Part shown: positions 1 to 8,564 of the stretch, one piece after another | Layout: each line of letters opens with the position of its first letter | Numbering within the stretch: position 1 is the first letter of the stretch | NCBI GenBank assembly: GCA_903844895.1 | Contig: CAIMVM010000111.1 | Location: forward strand, 1 to 41,040 | Source of the DNA: an uncultured Pseudomonadota bacterium | GTDB lineage: Bacteria > Bdellovibrionota_B > Oligoflexia > Oligoflexales > CAIMVM01 | Reading direction: 5' to 3' | DNA: 41,040 nt | Position numbers and translations under genes: made by a program | Notes under the pieces: generated by a model | What the model was told of the DNA's origin: nothing | The model's database searches: none | The model's input: the letters and a program-made list of their open reading frames with translations, nothing else

Positions 1-338
1 AGCCCAACACAAAATTCCCAATCGACCTGGAAGGAGCGAACCAAAGGCCGTAAAGCGACGTCCCAAAGCTTATCCAAGGCTAACTAAACCGAGGAGCCAG
101 TTAAAAAAGCAGAGTATTTCTTAACTTAGCGCCATTCGACTGCCAGGTCATTTCCCGCAACCATTCTAGATAGCGTGGATCTACTTCGCAGAAAATTCTT
201 GCAGATTGCTATAAGATGTCTAGGGTTTCTTGCATGGTAAGTGTAATTTATGTGACGGGATATGATTCTAAATGCTGGCGTGTTCATAGTGTTAACTTAA
301 TACGGTATTTTGAACGGCGATTTGCTCTGGAGGTTTAA
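1..338. other. gene-poor left edge; possible C-terminal tail of a cut-off gene
   Basis: No complete gene is visible. Frame 1 of the plus strand is open from the window edge to a TAA at 85-87 and encodes a short basic, Ser/Lys-rich tail (29 codons including the stop). It could be the end of a gene lying to the left, but it is too short to support. The rest is the leader of the GST-like gene at 339; no convincing promoter was identified. Confidence 0.3.
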
Positions 339-917
339 ATGATGATTTTATATGGCTCCCAAACTTCTCCCTTTGTACGAAGACTTAGGTTGCTGCTGCC
401 TCAGGAACAGTATGACTTTAGGCAAATAGATATATTTGCCACTTCAAGTCGAGAAAAATTAAAACAGCTATCTCCCCTCCTAAAGCTGCCCATTCTGCAG
501 ATTGGTGAGACGGCAGTTTGGGATTCGCGGGTGATATTTAATGAACTCGTGCGTCAGGGATACCACGCGCCATTGAGTTTAGGAGAAGAAAATTTGCTTA
601 CCGCGATTAGCGATTGTTCCGATAGTCTTATCCAAATCTTAATGGCACAGAGATCCAAGATTATCTTTTCACCAGGTTCGCCTTTATATACAAGCCATTT
701 TGAAAGAGTGGCAAACACTATGGAGTTCCTCGATAGTCAAGTCCGGGATGGGCAATTTTCTAAATGGAACTTCCTCGCTATGAGTCTTTATGCGATGGTC
801 GACTGGATTGATTTTAGAAGTCTGGTTTCTCTTGCTGAGTATTCCGCATTACTAGAATTTCGGAATCGCAACAAAAATGAAGCTCGGATTGGCATCACTG
901 ATCCGCGTATGTCCTGA
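339..917 (+). CDS. glutathione S-transferase-like protein (thioredoxin-fold N-terminal domain)
   Basis: The 192-residue product opens with a GST-type N-terminal domain: a short beta strand, then the TSPFVRRLR helix start (residues 9-17), a LLKLPILQIG strand with the cis-Pro position at about residue 51, and WDSRVIFNEL, matching the Glu/Asp-Ser glutathione-contact region. The C-terminal half is mostly helical, as in GSTs, although the protein is slightly short (family about 200-220). The family conjugates or isomerises substrates with glutathione in the cytoplasm; the substrate cannot be predicted. The ATG at 339 is followed by a second ATG at 342, and GGAGG at about 329-333 fits either. The gene stands alone. 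Glutathione use is consistent with the gshA-type gene at 32116. Confidence 0.7.
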   Translation: MMILYGSQTSPFVRRLRLLLPQEQYDFRQIDIFATSSREKLKQLSPLLKLPILQIGETAVWDSRVIFNELVRQGYHAPLSLGEENLLTAISDCSDSLIQILMAQRSKIIFSPGSPLYTSHFERVANTMEFLDSQVRDGQFSKWNFLAMSLYAMVDWIDFRSLVSLAEYSALLEFRNRNKNEARIGITDPRMS

Positions 918-1083
918 AGACACCTGGGTCCACGTTGATTCGTCTGAACATTTAAGAATTCATTTTGTTTGCTTTATTGGGCAGCTTTCCTGTCCTGAGT
1001 TGCGCGGCAAATCTAAAAGAGTCTGAGCTTCCGTTTTTTAACTATTAGGAAGTGAGTTTTAGTAGAAATTAAACTTTTGGGTA

Positions 1084-1548
1084 TTACTTGCGACTCATAA
1101 ACGCTTTAGCTGAATCTAAGGCTGTCTTTCTTTGCTCAGGGCTCATGGTTTTAAAAAGATTTAACATACTGGACATTTTTTTAGCATCAAAGCCTGGGAT
1201 TGAGCTTGCCAAGGATCCCAGTTTTTCTGGATCCATACCAGACAATTGAGACATTGCGGATTCTAAAAAGTTAGGGTCATTGAGGCTTTGCGCAAATCTC
1301 GGATCCTTTAAGAAATCCTCATTGGTAGCTTGTGCCGCTGAAAACACCATTCTTGAACCTACAATCTCTGAATGAATGCCCTCTTGGCTGAGTAGATCTC
1401 TTACTTTATTAAAATGAAAACCTCTTTCATGAGCAGCATCGTAGAGAGCATCTAAAGAGAAAGACACGGACTTCGATGGAAATCCATTTTTAGCTAAATT
1501 TTTTGAAACATTTTGCGCCATTTCTTGGATACTTACATCTTTTTCCAT
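1084..1548 (-). CDS. hypothetical protein, helical, Met-rich C-terminal half
   Basis: The family is not recognised. The 154-residue product starts at the ATG at 1548, which has GAGGA five bases upstream. The reading frame extends to an ATG at 1635, but that start has no ribosome-binding site. The N-terminal 70 residues look like a small helical domain (KNLAKNGFPSKSVSFSLDAL, then a NKVRDLLSQEGIH helix). The C-terminal half has repeated short helices with FLKDPRFAQSLNDPNFLESA and a SPEQRKTALDSAKAF end, resembling small peptide-binding or STI1-like helical segments. There is no signal peptide or membrane segment, so it is probably cytoplasmic. A strong inverted repeat lies 131 bases upstream at 1679-1706. 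Confidence 0.55.
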   Translation of the reverse strand: MEKDVSIQEMAQNVSKNLAKNGFPSKSVSFSLDALYDAAHERGFHFNKVRDLLSQEGIHSEIVGSRMVFSAAQATNEDFLKDPRFAQSLNDPNFLESAMSQLSGMDPEKLGSLASSIPGFDAKKMSSMLNLFKTMSPEQRKTALDSAKAFMSRK

Positions 1549-2325
1549 GGAAATCCTCATCACTTCTTGAATGCACTTTTTAAGCCTAGAGCTTGAGATC
1601 GTCAAGGATACTTTAGAGATTACATCAATTCCCATTGTAGAAATAGGTTTTAGTGCTGATTTAATTGATAAATTACAACTCCCAATAGGTGGTCCCCTAT
1701 TGGGAGCTTATGCAAAATTGTCGTTCATTTCCCGCCTCATCGATGCTAGTTGGGTCCTAGGAAAAACTCCAATGAGAGTTGTTAACACCATGGGCGTTAG
1801 TTAAGACCGAGCAGGCCCTAATTTTGTCAAATCTCTTAGGCTCACGCTGCATCTAAGGTTTTATAAATTGAGATCCGCCATTTCATGAACCAAGAAAAAG
1901 GGAACGCATTTCGAATCCCGATCTGCTCTCGCCCATGAGCACTTGTGGTTTGTTTGGCAATTAGGGAGCTCCCCAGAGAAAAACATGGATGGTTTCTAGA
2001 AAATCAAAATGGGTGAATCTGTTTATCTGATAGGTTTCTATTCAGTGGCAATCTAGTTTAAATCTCACGATAACAAGAAGTTACAAGAAAAATGAGCGAG
2101 TTTGAGTAAGATTTTGACTTACTGTTTCAGCCCTCGAGGCTAAACATCATAAAATCTCAAAGTCTCAAAAAAGAATCACCAGTGCAAGTCTGTCTAAATA
2201 TGTTCCAATTCCATGTGCTTCAGTCAGACAAGGCGCTCTAGGGCTGCCGATGATTGCGCGGTGGCGCTGCTTTATCAGACCAGATATCATGCACTCTGAA
2301 ATCCTCAATAAAATGGAGAATTCTT
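1549..2325. other. about 780-base stretch without a supported gene
   Basis: The stretch holds the upstream region of the minus-strand gene starting at 1548 and the leader of the ThyX-like gene. The only clear structure is the perfect 11-bp inverted repeat at 1679-1706. Short open frames here (for example 1571-1804 plus and 2165-2407 minus) have no ribosome-binding site or recognisable product. Confidence 0.5.
1679..1706. promoter_or_regulatory. perfect inverted repeat, 11-bp arms, 6-base loop
   Basis: CTCCCAATAGG at 1679-1689 pairs with CCTATTGGGAG at 1696-1706 around TGGTCC. No T-run follows on either strand, so it is not a standard intrinsic terminator. Its place 131 bases upstream of the minus-strand gene starting at 1548 allows an operator or leader structure, but this is inference. 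Confidence 0.5.
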
Positions 2326-2952
2326 TTGGAAACACAATCCGCTTCTTTGGAGAAGTTTGTCCCTCTAAACCAAGTTCATGCCGTAACATTATTGGATGTC
2401 TCCCCATCCCACGAAGCGAGTTTGAGACAGTGGTTATCAGCTTCTCAGCGTACCGCTGACAGGCAGTACTTAAAACATATTAATGTGACATTAAAGCTAT
2501 CGCTTCCTGAATATGTTTGGACCGAATTGATGGAATATTGTGTTACCGGGTTGATACCCTTAGGCCGTGTTACCATTATTAAGAAGTCCTTGGAGCACGT
2601 TGAAGTTCAGTCCTTTAGAAGCTCTCCTCATGGAAGGTCGTCTATCCCCAGTGATAGATTGGCTCGTGAAGGAGAAGTGCACCTGAAATTCGAGAAGCTA
2701 TTTGACACAATATTGGAAACAGCTCAGGAATTTAGAGGTTTTGGTGTGAGTGAGGAGCAGATTTCTATTTTGATGCCAAGAACTAGAAGATACGAGATTT
2801 TGTGGGGTTTAGATTTGGGGGAATGCCTTGAGGTACTTAAGCTTTCTGGAAAAGAAAATGTACTCTGGGAAGTAAGGGAATTTGCCATTAACCTTCGCGA
2901 AGTCCTCAAAGAGGGCGTTGTGGGATTTGGTCATATCGGCGGGCTGTCGTAA
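2326..2952 (+). CDS. ThyX-like (flavin-dependent thymidylate synthase family) protein, signature motif not recognisable
   Basis: The C-terminal part (about residues 146-200) follows ThyX layout closely: an LMPRTRRYEILWGLDLGE block where ThyX has its LPLxxYTxFxWTVNxRSL segment, then VLWEVREFAINL in place of the QWEIRxYA helix. The middle (NVTLKLSLPEYVWTELMEYC) occupies the place of the ThyX strand and helix that lead into the RHRxxSxNExSxRY signature. Here the residues are CVTGLIPLGRVTII, so the FAD/dUMP-binding signature is absent. The 208-residue length fits ThyX (about 210-250). The TTG at 2326 has GGAG seven bases upstream. The frame reaches back to a TTG at 2254 directly after a stop, without a ribosome-binding site. 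It may be a repurposed or decaying paralogue. The assignment rests on pattern similarity only. Confidence 0.45.
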   Translation: METQSASLEKFVPLNQVHAVTLLDVSPSHEASLRQWLSASQRTADRQYLKHINVTLKLSLPEYVWTELMEYCVTGLIPLGRVTIIKKSLEHVEVQSFRSSPHGRSSIPSDRLAREGEVHLKFEKLFDTILETAQEFRGFGVSEEQISILMPRTRRYEILWGLDLGECLEVLKLSGKENVLWEVREFAINLREVLKEGVVGFGHIGGLS

Positions 2953-3081
2953 AATCAAAGCAATAGGGAAGCGGTACGTCCGTTACGCATGAGGCCTGGA
3001 TTTTGGAAGTACGGGCTCTAGTCTTTTTCAAGTTAATTCTGGTTTATAGTAGCGATTGATGTTTGGGAATCTAGTTTTTTG

Positions 3082-4518
3082 ATGTTTTTAGGTCGAGGTC
3101 CACAATTGGTAAAATCTAAAGACTCTTTTTGGCCCTATTCGAGACTAAAATCTACGATTGCAATTGCTTTATTTGTGATGGTTGTCGCAAGACTATTTGT
3201 TCTACAAATTAAGCCTTGGCCAGTTTCGCCAACTTTAGAAGCTATGATCACTTTAGAGTATGTCAATGTTCGCTCAAACGAAACCTGCAAGAATCCACAA
3301 GCTGGATTTGAGTTTAGGAATGCCATTGAAAGTAGAAACCCGACCATTGCCTGGTTGGTGTCACCAGGGTATTGGGTTTTAGGAATATTTGCTTGTCGCG
3401 ATGGTGAGATTAACGTAAATCGCTTAGTAAAGTGGAATCAGTGGTTTACGATTGCCACAGCGTTTATGGGCTGCATACTTTTGAGATTTTTAGCGAGTTC
3501 GTGGCTACTTGGTCTCTTTGCTGCCTTTTCTATATTGACCAAATCGTCTATTTTAGCTCGTCAAGATTTGCTAGCTATCGATGCACCAATGATGTTTTTT
3601 TTCATTAGCTGGTTTTGTGGCTTTGCTCATTATGTGAGAACTGGAAGCTTTTTGGGGGTAGCTCTCGGATTTTTGTTCTATGCCCTAGCAGTATTTTTTG
3701 ACCGATCAGCACTGGTTTTGGGCCTGTGCATTCCAGCTTTGTTAGTGGGAGCATGGACTTTAAGAAAGATGTTGGCTGAAAGCGTAGTTTCTAGACTTAA
3801 AGCAGTGGAGCTAGATGAGCGTCAATCCTTGCCGGTGCTTGTTGAAAGACGAAATCTGTTTTCTCGTGCCTTTGACAGTTTCGTGCCTGCGGTAAACTAT
3901 AGTTGGGATTTAGCTTCGCGTATTAAATCTGGGGGCATTTTTTCGACCTTGCGGGTACCTTTTGCCTACTGGGCTTATTATCGAAAACGCTGGCTGAGAA
4001 TTTCTATTGCTTGGCTAGCCTTAACTATCGGGCTGGCTTTTTTAGCCGCCCAAATGGAATGGCAAATATTTGGGGTGCCACGAGAAAGACTAAACTTAGA
4101 TCTTATCGAGCCTTTATTGACGATTATTCAACTCAAAGGTCAAGGATTGCATGCCCTCTGGCTCGTCGAGGTCTTGGAGCCATTGGACTTTAGGCTATTG
4201 TGCGCCCTCTCCATAGTGATACTCTGTGCCTTGCGCTCTCCAGCGGAAGGTCTTCCAGGATTCTTAGAGGTTTCCTTACTTTTTTTAATCGTTTTGGTAG
4301 GCCTTTTCTTCACCGCTTGGTTGTCAGATAGTGTAGATGCCAGTCTTTTTAGGTCCCTAACAAGCCAGGGTATTTGGGGCGAGGTGAAATATCTCATTCC
4401 TATTCGTCGTTTTTTTGGCTGGGTAGAACCTACCCTGATCGCTTTAGGGATAGGCGGAGTTTATAATCTTATTATGGTTGCAGGTCATCGAGTTGGAAAG
4501 GAAAATAGTCCTAAATGA
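3082..4518 (+). CDS. polytopic inner-membrane protein, possibly glycosyltransferase-39-like
   Basis: The 478-residue protein has about ten hydrophobic segments, clustered at roughly residues 20-40, 95-230, 305-325 and 380-470. The arrangement recalls GT39/PMT-type lipid-linked sugar transferases: an early loop with a conserved-looking NPTIAWLVSPGYW segment, then paired helices around RQDLLAIDAPMMFFFISW. The typical N-terminal acidic pair is not obvious, so the enzyme class is only suggested. The ATG at 3082 is preceded by a TTG at 3079. The ribosome-binding site is weak (GGGAA about 14 bases upstream). Its stop overlaps the start of the next gene as ATGA, so the two are translationally coupled. 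Expected location is the inner membrane. Confidence 0.6.
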   Translation: MFLGRGPQLVKSKDSFWPYSRLKSTIAIALFVMVVARLFVLQIKPWPVSPTLEAMITLEYVNVRSNETCKNPQAGFEFRNAIESRNPTIAWLVSPGYWVLGIFACRDGEINVNRLVKWNQWFTIATAFMGCILLRFLASSWLLGLFAAFSILTKSSILARQDLLAIDAPMMFFFISWFCGFAHYVRTGSFLGVALGFLFYALAVFFDRSALVLGLCIPALLVGAWTLRKMLAESVVSRLKAVELDERQSLPVLVERRNLFSRAFDSFVPAVNYSWDLASRIKSGGIFSTLRVPFAYWAYYRKRWLRISIAWLALTIGLAFLAAQMEWQIFGVPRERLNLDLIEPLLTIIQLKGQGLHALWLVEVLEPLDFRLLCALSIVILCALRSPAEGLPGFLEVSLLFLIVLVGLFFTAWLSDSVDASLFRSLTSQGIWGEVKYLIPIRRFFGWVEPTLIALGIGGVYNLIMVAGHRVGKENSPK

Positions 4519-5339
4519 AAACATCTATATTTTTTTTAGCGGTTCTTTCTGGATTAGTGGTGGTCGGATGTCAAAATCGTAATAATGAAGTTTTAGCGCA
4601 TTCTAGTGACATGACCGATGCTTCCATGGGGTTGTCAGCAAAAATGGGGGACTCTCTTGCATTAAATAGTGCGGATTTGAGCAAGTCGCACCTCTGCAAA
4701 TCCTTGAATATTCCTACTTTACCTTTTTGGTTTCCTGAAAGTAAAGTTTTTCTTACCCGTGTTTCGGCTGCCTGTGCCAGTGTAGATGGAAATCTGGAAG
4801 CCCAAGAAGATTCTCAGTGGGTTGCTATGGGTGTCCCTTGTTCGGGTGGCGATCACCGGTTTCGTTGGCTAGAAAACTATGACGATCCCAAGCAGGTGCT
4901 ATTTGACTTTGCGATCGCATGTCCTATGGCCCAATCTCAAACCGCAGTTTCAGAGTCTATTGCGAAGACTACTGGTCTTAACGCGACGAAGCTTATTGCT
5001 TTTAATCCAATGTCAGTTGTTTATTGGGAATTGCAGAACACCGGCGAAAAGGATGTAGGATCCCTGATAAGAGTGACTAATGTAAAGGAACTGAAGCCTT
5101 TCTGGCGTGAGTTCCTATATAAGAAAAAACCTCTTACATTTAAATTAGTTGGTTTTGAGTCTGCGTGGTTAGAAGGCCGTAAGTACTTTGAGGTTCAGGT
5201 AGATGTGTTTTTAAAGAGCCGCAATCGCTTTTCCATTCAAATTAAGGACGCTAAGGTTTTGGAAAATAAAGATGTGGCGCTTCTTCAAACAGCCTGTGCG
5301 GAGTTAACTCCAAGACGAGACTGCGATCGCGTTTTTTAA
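4515..5339 (+). CDS. predicted lipoprotein of unknown function
   Basis: The 274-residue product has a classic lipoprotein signal: Lys near the start, a hydrophobic FFLAVLSGLVVV core and a VVGC lipobox with Cys19. The mature part carries several further cysteines (near residues 61, 87, 109, 135, 260 and 269), which would suit periplasmic disulfides. No catalytic motif or named domain is recognised. The start overlaps the stop of the membrane-protein gene before it by four bases, so the two probably act in one process, for instance envelope glycan assembly if the partner is a GT39-type enzyme. That link is inference. Confidence 0.65.
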   Translation: MKTSIFFLAVLSGLVVVGCQNRNNEVLAHSSDMTDASMGLSAKMGDSLALNSADLSKSHLCKSLNIPTLPFWFPESKVFLTRVSAACASVDGNLEAQEDSQWVAMGVPCSGGDHRFRWLENYDDPKQVLFDFAIACPMAQSQTAVSESIAKTTGLNATKLIAFNPMSVVYWELQNTGEKDVGSLIRVTNVKELKPFWREFLYKKKPLTFKLVGFESAWLEGRKYFEVQVDVFLKSRNRFSIQIKDAKVLENKDVALLQTACAELTPRRDCDRVF

Positions 5340-5759
5340 GTTACACCTTTCTTAGGTTACTTAAGTAAGGGCTCAAGAAAGTCTCCTCCCAAAGCTCAGA
5401 TGCCTAAGCCCAGATGGCGCCTTAAAAAAACGCATATTTTGGGATATACGGATCTCCTAAAGACGAACTGGTTATAAATCTCACATGTCTAGCTTGTAAT
5501 CGGTTTTGTTAGGACTGAACCGCCTGTCCCACATGGGGTTCGGGGTTTGCATCATGCTAATGGCGAAGGTCCGGTTATATAGACCATAATCGAGTGAATA
5601 TATAGATTTCATGTTTTAGGTGTGTATCAGAGGGATGGCGCCTTAAGGCCCTTTTTTGAAATATGACTTTGTAAGCAAAGTCCTTGGATGAATTTGCCTG
5701 ATTTGTTGAGTTAAGGGAGTTCTCTAAATGACTATTAGCGCTTCTATTAGCGCTTCTAT
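5340..5759. other. 420-base intergenic region between convergent genes, with short repeats
   Basis: No gene is seen. A 13-base direct repeat (GATGGCGCCTTAA) occurs at 5413-5425 and 5634-5646. The second copy runs into GGCCC and six T, which looks like a weak plus-strand terminator. A 12-base unit (CTATTAGCGCTT) is tandemly doubled at 5732-5755, right beside the stop of the minus-strand TPR lipoprotein gene. Confidence 0.5.
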
Positions 5760-6560
5760 CTAGTGTGCGACATTGGATTCCCCAGTCGGGGATGGTACCT
5801 CGGTAGGTTTTGATTCATTTGGATTCAGCTTTAAGTCATTGGTGTTTGGCCTAAAGCTGGCATCGAGGCTTTTCTTAAGACGTGCCAAAGCCACTTGTAA
5901 TGTTTTGTCATTAGGGGTGAGTTCGAGAGCCCTTGTCCAGCTCTTATCTGCCAGGTTTTTGTTTCCTAATTTCATGAGAATAGAGCCTTTCATTTTGTAG
6001 AGAAGTGGGCTTCCCGGATAAAACGCAAGCAAATTATTGATCTCAATGAGAGCGAATTCATAGTCCTTTGAGCGATAGAACGATCTTACCTTCGCGAGGC
6101 CAAGGGTATAGCTTGGTCCTTGGCTCTTGTCTGTTTTGCCAACTCCCATGCTACGATCCAACATGGCAGCAGTTGCCCCTTGTCTTATTTCTAGATCAGG
6201 CAGCTCAGAGAGTAATTCTTTGTCCGAGGAGACGGGTGAGGACTCCTTTGAAAGTTTCTTTTCGACGTTAGTCTTTCCCGAAGCTTCGAGGGCCACTGGA
6301 ATCTCTACGTCATAATTGCGGCCCCCGCCCGGAAGCTGAACTTCATATTCTGCGGCCCCAGTATTCGATCTGATGAGGAACGGTTCCTTCTTTTCGGATT
6401 CACCCAGCGCTGATGTCGGCGCAAAGGGAAAAGAAATAGGGCCATTCATTCGCTCCAGAATCCGCTCATCTGAAGAGGGGCTGGTTGAGGTGCAAGATGC
6501 CATTGCATAGAGGATCGACCCGAATACATATCTAGAAGTTGTATGAGAATACGATATCAC
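5760..6560 (-). CDS. TPR-containing lipoprotein
   Basis: The 266-residue product has a hydrophobic N-terminus ending in an AMASC lipobox (Cys23). A Pro/Ser/Glu-rich linker follows to about residue 150. Then come about two TPR-like helical repeats (residues 150-235): AKVRSFYRSKDYEFALIEIN, LLAFYPGSPLLYKMKGSILM and KLGNKNLADKSWTRALELTP, the last with the usual A-L-P spacing. The C-terminal tail is Asn/Pro-rich. TPRs bind protein partners, so a periplasmic or outer-membrane scaffold is likely. The GTG at 6560 has GGAGG eight bases upstream inside the preceding gene and overlaps that gene's end by 29 bases, indicating coupling to the barrel protein. Confidence 0.7.
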   Translation of the reverse strand: MISYSHTTSRYVFGSILYAMASCTSTSPSSDERILERMNGPISFPFAPTSALGESEKKEPFLIRSNTGAAEYEVQLPGGGRNYDVEIPVALEASGKTNVEKKLSKESSPVSSDKELLSELPDLEIRQGATAAMLDRSMGVGKTDKSQGPSYTLGLAKVRSFYRSKDYEFALIEINNLLAFYPGSPLLYKMKGSILMKLGNKNLADKSWTRALELTPNDKTLQVALARLKKSLDASFRPNTNDLKLNPNESKPTEVPSPTGESNVAH

Positions 6561-7716
6561 CCGACATACCTCCGCTAGTTTTCACAAATTCTTTGCCAAT
6601 GAGAACGTCTGAAGGAACAAGGTACGTGGCACCAACTGTCATAATGAACCTTTTTCCGAAAAAAACATCCCAGCCCAAACTTGCAGATGGAGCAAGGTAA
6701 CCAGGCGCATAGAACCCACCCAGACCAATGTGATACCCATTTCGAATATCATCATAGGACTCTAGGTTTCCCATAAAATTTTGCGCATAGGTCGCTTGCA
6801 AAGAAAATGCAGTTTTAAAAGGTTTGGCTTTGAGAGTTGTATCTTCTTCCGTAGTTCCATCTGTGTCAGAGTTTGTCGCTGCTTGCCCCGTTGTCGGATA
6901 TCCTTTAGAAATACTGGCCATGGTCATAAAGACTCTAAAAGAGAGGCCGAATTCTGAATTGCGGTTATTGAATTTTTCGCTTGCCCTTAGATTTAAGGAA
7001 ATAGCTGAGTTGTCTGGTGATTCGCCAGAAACGTTTGAGATGCCTCCTGCACCTACGCCTAATGTATATCGAAATTCAGGACTGTATTCATCTCCAGCCT
7101 TTGATTTTGCTATTTGGCTATAATCAACAGCGACTTTTTGAAAGCGCGTCCTTAAAGTTTCACTATTATAAGTCTTTGTCCATAAGGTTTCGCCAGAGTC
7201 GATATTAAAAACTTCGATGGCTAGAATCATGTGGCTGGTGTGGTAGACAAGGAGAACGTCTATAAAGTTTTCTATTCCCATCATTTTAGCCGCATCGCGG
7301 AGCTGAATGATGTTTGTGTCAGGAGAGGTAAGTTTCAGTTTTCCTTCGATTAATGTCGAAGTGCGAGCCTGGCAGGTAATACAGTTAATGAGTTTTACAT
7401 CCGAGTTTAAACGTATCCGCTCTGAAACCAGCAATTCTAAGTACTTTTCATATGACTGAGGGAGAGATTCATTTACAGAAGTTTTCCTAATGGCGACATT
7501 TCTTAGGCCAGATACCTGACCGTTCTTCACATCATAGCCAAATTCAGTAAGCAAGTCCTCAAGCACCATGTGAAACTGTCTCACATTGCCTTGCTGCATG
7601 GGTATCGTAGTATCTGCTTTCGCTTGGGATTGCGTTCCGCCTGAATTTACGGAGTCTTCAGCGACTGCTTGTGCCGAAAAAAGTAATATCCAAGTGACAA
7701 TGAAAACAGCGCGCAC
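6532..7716 (-). CDS. secreted protein with FlgO/CsgG-like N-terminal domain and C-terminal outer-membrane beta-barrel
   Basis: A Sec signal peptide (residues 1-19, FSAQAVAED cleavage region) precedes a globular domain to about residue 190. Its QLRDAAKMMGIENFIDVLLV and MILAIEVFNIDSGETLWTKT segments resemble the FlgO/CsgG/TolB-N type fold, where a strand pair reads 'rlvD-x-x-tGevlws'. From about residue 210 to the end there are alternating beta strands (FRYTLGVGAGG, ISLNLRASEKF, HIGLGGFYAPGY, FIMTVGATYLV), closing with IVFSYNF and a terminal Phe, as in BAM substrates. A CITC cysteine pair lies near residue 113. The GTG start at 7716 has GAGG six bases upstream. It is the first gene of a pair with the TPR lipoprotein gene. 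Function unknown; assembly or transport in the envelope is inferred. Confidence 0.65.
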   Translation of the reverse strand: MRAVFIVTWILLFSAQAVAEDSVNSGGTQSQAKADTTIPMQQGNVRQFHMVLEDLLTEFGYDVKNGQVSGLRNVAIRKTSVNESLPQSYEKYLELLVSERIRLNSDVKLINCITCQARTSTLIEGKLKLTSPDTNIIQLRDAAKMMGIENFIDVLLVYHTSHMILAIEVFNIDSGETLWTKTYNSETLRTRFQKVAVDYSQIAKSKAGDEYSPEFRYTLGVGAGGISNVSGESPDNSAISLNLRASEKFNNRNSEFGLSFRVFMTMASISKGYPTTGQAATNSDTDGTTEEDTTLKAKPFKTAFSLQATYAQNFMGNLESYDDIRNGYHIGLGGFYAPGYLAPSASLGWDVFFGKRFIMTVGATYLVPSDVLIGKEFVKTSGGMSGDIVFSYNF

Positions 7717-7826
7717 GATTCACCTCTTAGCGATTCTAAGAGAGGATTCGGCTTTTAACTAAATTACTTTAGGAGGTATCTCATCAATTTGAGGTCTTAT
7801 GGATCTCAATAGGGAAATCAATGTGG

Positions 7827-8564
7827 CTATTTACTAGGATCGTCGATCGGTGTGATTTTACGACCAAAATAGTCTCTCGAATGGCTGATATAGCGATCCC
7901 GGGTGTAGCGGGCGTAGCGATTGGTTCCCGTGGCGACATCCAAACTTTTTGACAAAGCTACAAAAATTATCATTTTGGCTTGAAAATGAAATATCTTTTG
8001 GTCAATGGTTTTAAGGTTGCCAGACATCTCTCGATTGAGTGCATGGTGTCCCGCAAGAAAGCACCAATGATAATGAGGTATTTTATCCCTAATCATAGTG
8101 GAAATGGTGACGCTAGCTGCCTTTAGGGAGTCGCTATTCTTGGCGGTTTTGGTGACCTCAGCAAGTTCGTCTTGGCAGTGACTAAGGGAGACTTGATTTG
8201 CTTGATCATTGTCCAAAAGAAGTTCATTAAGTTCTTCCGGGTCTTCGGAGTTTGGAAACTTCTGCAAGTCTCCCTCAGACAGGGGCTGGCTCGCACTAGT
8301 TGAAACGTCAGAAGGTGCTGGTGTCGGGCTCGTAAGGGGTGATTTTCCGTCTAAGGAAGCTTCTATAGCAGCTCTACCCTCATCATCGGAAGCCTCTGGG
8401 TCCACCGTCGACGATGCCATGCTTTGGCCAGAAAGCGAAATACTCGAAGGGGGAGTCGGGCTATCAGAGACCGAGTCGGATTTTTCGTTGGACTTGCAGC
8501 CAAGGCTTAATGCCAAGCAGAGGTATAGAGCCCGACCCAATAGTATATTTTCTTTCGACCCCAT
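7827..8564 (-). CDS. lipoprotein with Ser/Pro/Glu-rich linker and conserved C-terminal region
   Basis: The start is taken at the ATG at 8564, which has GGGGA five bases upstream and gives a clean lipoprotein signal: MGSKENILLGRALYLCLALS followed by LGC. The longer frame to 8633 would hide the signal. Residues 25-120 are low-complexity, rich in Ser, Pro, Asp and Glu. The C-terminal 120 residues look folded, with LSHCQDELAEVTKTAKNSDS, a KIPHYHWCFLAGHHALN segment and an Arg/Tyr-rich RYARYTRDRYISHSRDYFG tail. The His/Cys-rich HYHWCFLAGHH stretch is unusual, but no known motif matches. The start overlaps the end of the upstream barrel gene by 58 bases. Confidence 0.6.
   Translation of the reverse strand: MGSKENILLGRALYLCLALSLGCKSNEKSDSVSDSPTPPSSISLSGQSMASSTVDPEASDDEGRAAIEASLDGKSPLTSPTPAPSDVSTSASQPLSEGDLQKFPNSEDPEELNELLLDNDQANQVSLSHCQDELAEVTKTAKNSDSLKAASVTISTMIRDKIPHYHWCFLAGHHALNREMSGNLKTIDQKIFHFQAKMIIFVALSKSLDVATGTNRYARYTRDRYISHSRDYFGRKITPIDDPSK

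Noticed and set aside
1571-1804. 77-residue plus-strand open frame
   Set aside because: It overlaps the minus-strand gene region and the hairpin at 1679, has no ribosome-binding site and no recognisable domain.
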